Both the position numbers and the translations under genes were made by a program. A stretch of DNA of 64,000 nucleotides from Actibacterium ureilyticum. Lineage in GTDB: Bacteria > Pseudomonadota > Alphaproteobacteria > Rhodobacterales > Rhodobacteraceae. The notes under the pieces are model-generated. The model was not told where the DNA came from. It saw nothing but the letters and a program-made list of their open reading frames with translations, and ran no database searches. Positions within the stretch are counted from its first letter, which is position 1; each line of letters opens with the position of its first letter. Below are positions 58,716 through 64,000 of this stretch, piece after piece. The DNA lies in the NCBI RefSeq assembly GCF_002285435.1, contig NZ_NSBT01000037.1, positions 1,132,313 to 1,196,312 of the forward strand. Direction: 5' to 3'.

Positions 58716-60053
58716 TCAGGCGATCACCGCCGGAAACCGGCAGGTCGCCCGCAAACCGCCCAGCACCTGTGACCGGTCCAGATCCAGCTTGCCGCCATGG
58801 GCCGCCACCAGATCCTTGGCAATGGTCAGGCCCAGGCCGGAGCCGGCCTTCGACGTATCCAGCCGGGCGCCGGATTTCAGGACCTCTTCGATCTGTGCCG
58901 GGTCGATGCCCGCGCCGTCATCCTCGACCATCAGCCACACCTCGCCCGCCATTTTGCGCACGGTGAAATGAACCGTCTGCCTGGACCATTTGAAGGCGTT
59001 GTCGATCAGGTTGCCGACGATTTCCTCGATATCCTGGGCGTCGACGCGCAGATGGATGTCCGGGGCGATCCGGCTTTCGAACCGTTTGCCCGACAGATCC
59101 GCGATCTTGCGCATCGCGCGCGACAGGCGGTTGGCCACATCGGTCAGGTCGACGGGCCGCAGCCCCGGTCCGGCGCTGTTGTCGGCCCGCATCCGCGCCA
59201 GTGATCGCGCGATCTGTGCATCCACCCGGTCCAGTGCCGCCGCCGCCGCCGCCGTGTCGGCCCCGCGCTGTCCCAGGGCATGCAGCTCGTTGCGCAGGAT
59301 CGCCGACGGCGTTTTCAGCGCATGTGCCAGATCCGCCGCCTGTCGCCGCGAGCGGTCGATCACGTCGCGGTTGCGGTCCAGCAGCGTGTTGATGTCCTGC
59401 ACCAGCGGCGCCACCTCGGCGGGATAGTCTTCGGGTTCCATCACCTCGCCCGCGTCCCAGCGATGCTGAACCTCGGACCGCAGCTTTGACAGGGGCCGCA
59501 GCACGGCGGCGATCTGCGCCCCGGCGGCCAGGATGCCCAACCCGGCCAGCAACCCGAAACCCAGCGCGACCGAGCGTCCGACCTGCAGCTTTTCGGCGGC
59601 CAGGTCGGCCTCGCTTTCGGCGACAAGAACCAGCCAGGGCGGCCCATCATCGATGGCAACGGTGCGCACGATCCCCCGCAGGGGCGCGCCATCGGGCGCC
59701 TGCCCGCGCCACAGAACGGGATCCTCGCCCACCTCCTCGCGGATATTCAGCACGCCATCCAGCAGCGATTGGGATGTCATGATCGTGTCGTCGCCGCGCA
59801 TGATCTGCCAATAGCGGCCCGAAAACGGGCGGCGATAGGCGGGATCGGGCAGATAGCTTTCCAGCGCCTCGGCCTCGGCCCCGCTATTGGCCAGCGCCAC
59901 CATGACCTGCAAATGCCGTTCGGCCAGCGATGACATGAACCGGCGCTCGGCCACGTTGTTGATATAGGCAAGGACGCCCAACGCGCCCAGGCTCAGGCAG
60001 AACACGATCCACAGCAGCCCGCCGGAAATCGCCCTGGTGCGTAACGAGGTCAT
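58716..60053 (-). CDS. Sensor histidine kinase (second system)
   Basis: A 445-aa kinase with two membrane helices (about 8-30 and 160-185) and a periplasmic sensor (about 31-160, including SYLPDPAYRRPFSGRYWQIM). A HAMP-like linker follows. The phospho-acceptor is H244 in LAHALKTPSAIL, a PhoQ/QseC-like H-box. N-box IVGNLIDNAFKWS and G2 SGLGLTIAKDL are intact. It overlaps its regulator gene by ATGA. With an upstream PepSY gene in the operon, it may sense envelope conditions or cationic compounds; the ligand is not readable. Confidence 0.9.
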   Translation of the reverse strand: MTSLRTRAISGGLLWIVFCLSLGALGVLAYINNVAERRFMSSLAERHLQVMVALANSGAEAEALESYLPDPAYRRPFSGRYWQIMRGDDTIMTSQSLLDGVLNIREEVGEDPVLWRGQAPDGAPLRGIVRTVAIDDGPPWLVLVAESEADLAAEKLQVGRSVALGFGLLAGLGILAAGAQIAAVLRPLSKLRSEVQHRWDAGEVMEPEDYPAEVAPLVQDINTLLDRNRDVIDRSRRQAADLAHALKTPSAILRNELHALGQRGADTAAAAAALDRVDAQIARSLARMRADNSAGPGLRPVDLTDVANRLSRAMRKIADLSGKRFESRIAPDIHLRVDAQDIEEIVGNLIDNAFKWSRQTVHFTVRKMAGEVWLMVEDDGAGIDPAQIEEVLKSGARLDTSKAGSGLGLTIAKDLVAAHGGKLDLDRSQVLGGLRATCRFPAVIA

Positions 60054-60712
60054 TCGTCCCCGGCGATCATGTATCCACGGCCGCGCGTGGTCGCGATCAG
60101 ATCGGCGCCCAGCTTCTTGCGCAGCCGGGTGACAAAGACCGCGATCGTGTTGGAATCCCGGTCGCTGTTATAGTCATAGATATGTTCGGACAGTTCCATC
60201 CGTGACACCAACCGCCCAGCATTGTGCACCAGATAGGACAGCACCGCCAATTCCTGTGCCGTCAGCCGGATCGCCTCGCCCTGTCGCGTGACCGCGCCCG
60301 AGCGTGTGTCGAAGCGCAGATCGCCACGTTCGAAGATCGGGTTCGTCACCCCCGAATTGCGCCGCAACAGCGCCCGCACCCGCGCGCACAGCTCCGGCAT
60401 GTGAAACGGCTTGGTCAGGTAATCGTCCGCGCCCGCATCCAGCCCCTGCACCCGATCCGACCAGCCATCGCGCGCGGTCAGGATCAGAACCGGCAGCGCG
60501 ACGTGGTCCGCGCGCCACTGTTTCAGGATCGCAAGGCCATCCATCGTCGGCAGACCCAAGTCGAGCACGACCAGATCATAGGGCTCCGTGGCACCCAGGA
60601 ACGCCACCTCTTCCCCATCGGGTTCGACATCGACCGCGTGGCCGTCGGCTGTCAGGGCGGCCCGCAACTGTTCGGACAGAACGGCGTCGTCTTCGGCAAC
60701 AAGGATGCGCAT
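60050..60712 (-). CDS. OmpR/PhoP-like response regulator
   Basis: A 220-aa regulator with acidic pair D8/D9 (VAEDD), phospho-acceptor D51 (LVVLDLGLP), Lys in LTKPFHM, and a C-terminal winged helix ending TTRGRGYMIAGDE. It matches the PhoP/QseB/FeuP class. Gene order PepSY, regulator, kinase on the minus strand with small gaps suggests one operon. Confidence 0.92.
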   Translation of the reverse strand: MRILVAEDDAVLSEQLRAALTADGHAVDVEPDGEEVAFLGATEPYDLVVLDLGLPTMDGLAILKQWRADHVALPVLILTARDGWSDRVQGLDAGADDYLTKPFHMPELCARVRALLRRNSGVTNPIFERGDLRFDTRSGAVTRQGEAIRLTAQELAVLSYLVHNAGRLVSRMELSEHIYDYNSDRDSNTIAVFVTRLRKKLGADLIATTRGRGYMIAGDE

Positions 60713-60785
60713 ATCGGATGATCAACTCGGTTTGCGTGGCATTAATATGGCATGGCGCCGGGGCGTGGAAGCCCATGGATCGGCG

Positions 60786-61448
60786 TTACCTGTTGCGCCC
60801 GCCACGATTGCCGCCGCCCCTGTCGTTGTCGCGGCCGCCGCCGTTGCCGTTTCCACCGGCATTGCCGCCAGCGTTGCCGCCGCCATTCCCCGCGCCAGCA
60901 CCGCCCCCCGGTCCACCATTGCCTCCGGGACCGCCATTCCCGCCCGGCCCGCCATTGCCACCGGGACCATCGCGACCGTCTGGACCGCGATTTCCACCGG
61001 GGCGGTCTTGTCGACCTGTGGCGCTGCCGGCTTTGCCGCGATCAAAGCCCCCGATATCGGGCTTGGCCCTGTCCCTGACCGGGCCGGGATTTGCCCTGCC
61101 GGGGCCGGGACCGTGCCGGGCGGTTTCGCGGATCTGTCTGGCGACACGGGCATTGCGCCCCACCGGGGTTCCGGTTCTGGCGTCAAGGATGACGCTGACC
61201 AACCGCCCCGCCGGGTCCAGGACAAGGACCCGGTAATAAGCCCGGTCGGCCGCAAAGGCGCGGACATCGACCGGTTCTCCCGGGGTGATCTTGGCGACCT
61301 CCTCCAGGATCGTGCTCGCGCTCAGTGCCTCTCCCATTGCGACAGTCGCGCGCATTTCCGCGCGCGGAATTTCACGCACCTGCGCCAGGGCGCCGTGCGT
61401 GACCGTGAGTGTCGTCGCGAAGGTGGCAAGGGCGATCACATGTTTCAT
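60786..61448 (-). CDS. Secreted PepSY-like protein with Gly-rich tail
   Basis: A 220-aa secreted protein: signal peptide MKHVIALATFATTLTVTHG to about ALA; a PepSY-like fold (about 30-100, with YYRVLVLDPAGRLVSVILDA and the strand-helix pattern); then a low-complexity tail of Gly, Asn, Pro, Arg and Asp (about 130-220) with GGPGGN repeats. PepSY proteins beside two-component genes are thought to modulate proteases or sensors in the periplasm. The tail is probably flexible, basic and variable in length. It is 46 bases downstream of the 64-aa membrane protein gene and 73 upstream of the regulator. Confidence 0.75.
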   Translation of the reverse strand: MKHVIALATFATTLTVTHGALAQVREIPRAEMRATVAMGEALSASTILEEVAKITPGEPVDVRAFAADRAYYRVLVLDPAGRLVSVILDARTGTPVGRNARVARQIRETARHGPGPGRANPGPVRDRAKPDIGGFDRGKAGSATGRQDRPGGNRGPDGRDGPGGNGGPGGNGGPGGNGGPGGGAGAGNGGGNAGGNAGGNGNGGGRDNDRGGGNRGGRNR

Positions 61449-61493
61449 TCAAACATCACCGGTCCGGATCGGGTCCGCTGGTACGTGCGGCCC

Positions 61494-61688
61494 CTAGAAC
61501 CCCAGCTTTTTCAGCGCGCCGGATTTCGGGGCCCGGCGCGGGCGGGGTTCGGTGTTCCAATCGACCGCCCGACGCATGCGCGCCATCTTGGCGTTCTCGC
61601 TCAGACGCAGGCTGAGCAGATACCAATGGTTGGAAAAATGCACCAATTGAGCAAGGCAGAGCAGAAGAAAAGCGATGTAAAGCAGCAT
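61494..61688 (-). CDS. Small membrane protein (64 aa) before the PepSY-two-component operon
   Basis: A 64-aa protein: one or two helices at the N-terminus (MLLYIAFLLLCLAQLVHFSN), then a basic cytoplasmic tail (RMRRAV, RPRRAPKSGALKKLGF). ATG 61688 has AAAGGGGA upstream. It begins the unit of PepSY, regulator and kinase genes. Function not recognised. Confidence 0.65.
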   Translation of the reverse strand: MLLYIAFLLLCLAQLVHFSNHWYLLSLRLSENAKMARMRRAVDWNTEPRPRRAPKSGALKKLGF

Positions 61689-61830
61689 GATGGCAGGTCC
61701 CCTTTGATGCCCTTTGTCCCCGCGTGCGGGGCCAACAGGGCGCGCGCATTCCCATCTGTTACCAAAACGTAAATGAATGGGGGGTGAACAAGGCGCGCGG
61801 CGGGGCGATCCCACCGCTTCGGCAGTCCCG

Positions 61831-63039
61831 CTATTCCGCCGCCACCGGGGGGATCGGGGCCGCAACGGTCTGTTCGGCGGGCTGCGGCGCGCGGGCCTTG
61901 CGCCGTTTCCAGTCGCCCAGCCATGCCATGCCCCAAAGCGCGACCGTGCCCGCCGGGATGTAAAGCCAGGGCAGGATCGCCACATCGTCGAAATAGGCCA
62001 GAACCGCCTGCCCCGCCAACGACAGCAGTGCACCGGCGGAAAACACCAACAGCCCCTGACGGCCCATCACCCGCAACGGCTCGGCCAGGGAATGGGCGCT
62101 GAGCCGTGTGATCAGCGGCAGGCAGGACACGACATAGACCAGCGCCAGCACATGCAGAAGCCGCAGCATCGGCAGAAAGGTCTTGTCATGCGACGTGATG
62201 TGAAACGGCAGGCCCAGCGCCCCCAGCTTGGCCATGCCGTGGTTCATCGCCGGGCCGAACCCCGGCACATAGCGCCAGGCCAGCACCACCACCAGCCACC
62301 CCGCGGCCAGGCCGAACAGCGCGCGATTGACCGGCACGAAGCGTCGCCCATCACGCAGGGCCACCCCGGTCAGCAGGCCGATGGCAAAGATCAGCTGCCA
62401 GGCAAAGGGGTTGAAAAACCAGCCGCCGGGATTGGGATAGGCGGGGATGTTCAACCGCAGCAGCCCGGTCACGAACCACAGCGCCACCGCCCCCACCAGC
62501 AGCAGAAGCGGCGCGCGCAAGGCCAGCAGGATCGCAAAGGGCGCCGCAAGCAGCAGCACAGAATAGGCGGGCAGGATATTCACATAGCCGATCTGATGGC
62601 CCAGCGTGACGATCCCGATGATGGCGGGGCCGGTATTTTCGAAAACCTGCCGCAGGTTGTTCTTGCCCAGCAGCGCGGTCAGCCCAAACGCCTCGGCCGC
62701 GATGGCAAAGATCGCGATCCCCGCCATGGTCAGAAAGATATGCGTGACATACAGCGTCCAGGCCCGTTTCCAGACCGGGGCGATCCCGTGCCAAAGCCCG
62801 CGGGCCCGCCATTGCACCACCCCGCCGGAATAGGCCAACCCGGCCGCCATGCCCGACATCACGAAAAAGCTTTCGGCCGCATCGGAAAAACCCCAGTTGC
62901 GCAGGGTCAGGTTCTCGTACCAGTTGCCCGGCACGTGATCGACGAAGATCATCACCAGCAGCAGGCCGCGAAACAGGTCGATCCGGGGATCGCGCGGGCG
63001 CGGTACAGCTGCGCCCCGGGGGGGATCAAGCCGCGACAT
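61831..63039 (-). CDS. opgC: OpgC-like periplasmic glucan succinyltransferase
   Basis: A 402-aa polytopic inner-membrane protein of the OpgC family (acyltransferase 3-like), which adds succinyl or similar groups to osmoregulated periplasmic glucans. Visible features are DPRIDLFRGLLLVMIFVDHV (about 17-36, the conserved Arg and His of the active-site region), about ten helices and the segment FSDAAESFFVMSGM. ATG 63039 overlaps the end of opgH by 14 bases, so the two enzymes are translationally coupled. Confidence 0.88.
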   Translation of the reverse strand: MSRLDPPRGAAVPRPRDPRIDLFRGLLLVMIFVDHVPGNWYENLTLRNWGFSDAAESFFVMSGMAAGLAYSGGVVQWRARGLWHGIAPVWKRAWTLYVTHIFLTMAGIAIFAIAAEAFGLTALLGKNNLRQVFENTGPAIIGIVTLGHQIGYVNILPAYSVLLLAAPFAILLALRAPLLLLVGAVALWFVTGLLRLNIPAYPNPGGWFFNPFAWQLIFAIGLLTGVALRDGRRFVPVNRALFGLAAGWLVVVLAWRYVPGFGPAMNHGMAKLGALGLPFHITSHDKTFLPMLRLLHVLALVYVVSCLPLITRLSAHSLAEPLRVMGRQGLLVFSAGALLSLAGQAVLAYFDDVAILPWLYIPAGTVALWGMAWLGDWKRRKARAPQPAEQTVAAPIPPVAAE

Positions 63040-64000
63040 GTGTTGCTCCGGCGGCCATCGGGGCGACGGCATCGGTGCCGTCGATCTGTTGGCGCCAGCG
63101 GCCGTGGATTTCGCGGAATGCCGCGACCACGGGGGGGATGTCACGCTCTTCCGGCACCTGGAAATGGTTGCGGCCCACGGGGCGCGATGACCAGGCGATC
63201 AGCACCGGCGCCGCGATCATCGGCACCGTCACCGGCAAGAGCCACGGCATCAGGTCGGGCGCCATATGCCAGGTCGCGATCAGCGCGATCAGGCCGGTCG
63301 TGACGATCCACAGCGACGGGCGCGCGGCCTCGACCAGGGTTAGCGCGCCTTCGCCACGCGCGCTGGCGGGCCAGCCGCCATCCTGTCGCAACAGCACCTG
63401 AAGAACCGCCTTGGTCTGAAACGCCAGCATGACCGGCGCCAGGGCCGAGGTCAGCAGGATCTCGATCACCACCGACAGGAATGCCCGGCCCGTACCGCCG
63501 AAGCCCTGCGTGCGGCCGCGCGCCGCCGCGGCGCCCAGGATCGCGAATTTCGGCAGGATCAGCAGCCCGATGATGCCCAGCGCCAGCGCCATGATCTCGC
63601 GGCTGCGGTCGGACGGGAAAACCGGGAACAGCTGGTACGCCTCGGGGAAGTAATCGGGTTCCGGGGCCAGAACGGTGCCCGCAACGGTGGTGACCAGAAA
63701 CACCGCCCAGAAGACCGACACCAGATAGGCAAAGATGCCCTGGACGAAGACATAGCGGCTCCACCCCGCCAGCCCCGGCGCCAGCAGCAGGCGCATGTGT
63801 TGCAGGTTGCCCTGGCACCAGCGGCGATCGCGCTTGGCATAGGCGATGATGTTTTCCGGGCCTTCCTCGTACGAGCCGCCGATGGTGCTGTCGGCCTCGA
63901 CCCGCCAGCCGTTGCGGGCCAGCAGCGCGGCCTCGACATAGTCATGCGACAGGATATGGCCGCCAAAGGGCGGCTTGCCCGACAGCGTGGGCAGACCGCA
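63026..64000 (-). CDS. opgH: OpgH-like glucan glucosyltransferase (N-terminus outside window)
   Basis: The C-terminal 324 residues of OpgH/MdoH, the membrane glucosyltransferase that makes periplasmic beta-glucan backbones. The visible part starts with the family block GKPPFGGHILSHDYVEAALL, then GGSYEEGPENI and RDRRWCQGNLQH, the catalytic QxxRW-type motif. Four to five membrane helices follow. The gene continues beyond base 64000. opgG, usually next to it, would lie outside the window. Confidence 0.93.
   Translation of the reverse strand, partial: CGLPTLSGKPPFGGHILSHDYVEAALLARNGWRVEADSTIGGSYEEGPENIIAYAKRDRRWCQGNLQHMRLLLAPGLAGWSRYVFVQGIFAYLVSVFWAVFLVTTVAGTVLAPEPDYFPEAYQLFPVFPSDRSREIMALALGIIGLLILPKFAILGAAAARGRTQGFGGTGRAFLSVVIEILLTSALAPVMLAFQTKAVLQVLLRQDGGWPASARGEGALTLVEAARPSLWIVTTGLIALIATWHMAPDLMPWLLPVTVPMIAAPVLIAWSSRPVGRNHFQVPEERDIPPVVAAFREIHGRWRQQIDGTDAVAPMAAGATHVAA

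Noticed and set aside
60786-60990. Short tandem repeats that might suggest a CRISPR array
   Set aside because: They are codon repeats for Gly-Pro-Gly-Asn in frame within a coding sequence, with no spacers.
60304-61236. Proline-rich + strand frame opposite the PepSY gene
   Set aside because: The poly-Pro stretch is the reverse complement of the Gly-rich tail of a real secreted protein; no start context.

Overview
The window is high-GC DNA with dense, mostly short-spaced operons. It looks like the chromosome of an alphaproteobacterium of the Rhodobacterales (Roseobacter/Paracoccaceae type). The evidence is a DUF6280-like small protein beside efp, a pcm-tolC pair, an opgH/opgC pair with a 14-base overlap, and many ATGA/TGATG stop-start couplings. 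No insertion sequence, phage, CRISPR array or rRNA was seen; one tRNA (Cys, GCA) was found.

Layout. 1-10.5 kb is housekeeping: two PLP aminotransferases (the first cut by the window edge), a tyrosine phosphatase, an MsbA-like ABC exporter, YgfZ, a fructosamine-kinase-family protein, EF-P, a DUF6280-like protein, a PopZ-like polar organiser candidate, TolC and a protein-isoaspartate methyltransferase. 10.7-15.0 kb starts with tRNA-Cys and continues with a tight operon: unknown protein, KAS III-like synthase, dedicated acyl carrier protein, SGNH/DltD-like protein, MBOAT acyltransferase and a 41-aa one-helix peptide, ending in an intrinsic terminator. It resembles a Gram-negative version of the Dlt system in which a ketosynthase replaces the adenylating enzyme DltA. 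It is the best candidate for an undescribed system.

15.2-38.0 kb is a 23-kb nitrogen-salvage island. It holds three unrelated ABC importers (BMP/nucleoside type, dipeptide type, polyamine type). It also encodes formamidase, a protein matching biuret hydrolase with its full D-K-C triad, a paralogue of it (possibly a triuret hydrolase), a third isochorismatase-fold hydrolase, full-length allophanate hydrolase, a cupin, an MBL hydrolase, an isopenicillin-N-synthase-like oxygenase and a LysR regulator. Biuret hydrolase plus allophanate hydrolase give a complete route from biuret to ammonia and CO2. A 17-bp palindrome in the LysR/allophanate hydrolase divergent promoter recurs with one mismatch upstream of the BMP operon 8 kb away. 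A looser TGCA-N5-TGCA copy precedes the polyamine-type operon. The island may therefore be one regulon.

38.2-55.3 kb is a cell-surface region: a lysozyme-like lipoprotein and four secreted DUF11/SdrD-type proteins of 170, 879, 1910 and 1956 aa. The 1910-aa protein carries its own C-terminal beta-barrel. An orphan LuxR-type response regulator lies between the two transcription units. 55.5-64 kb has a delta-class carbonic anhydrase, two two-component systems (one with a PepSY protein and a 64-aa membrane protein), and opgC/opgH for periplasmic glucans, the last cut by the window edge.
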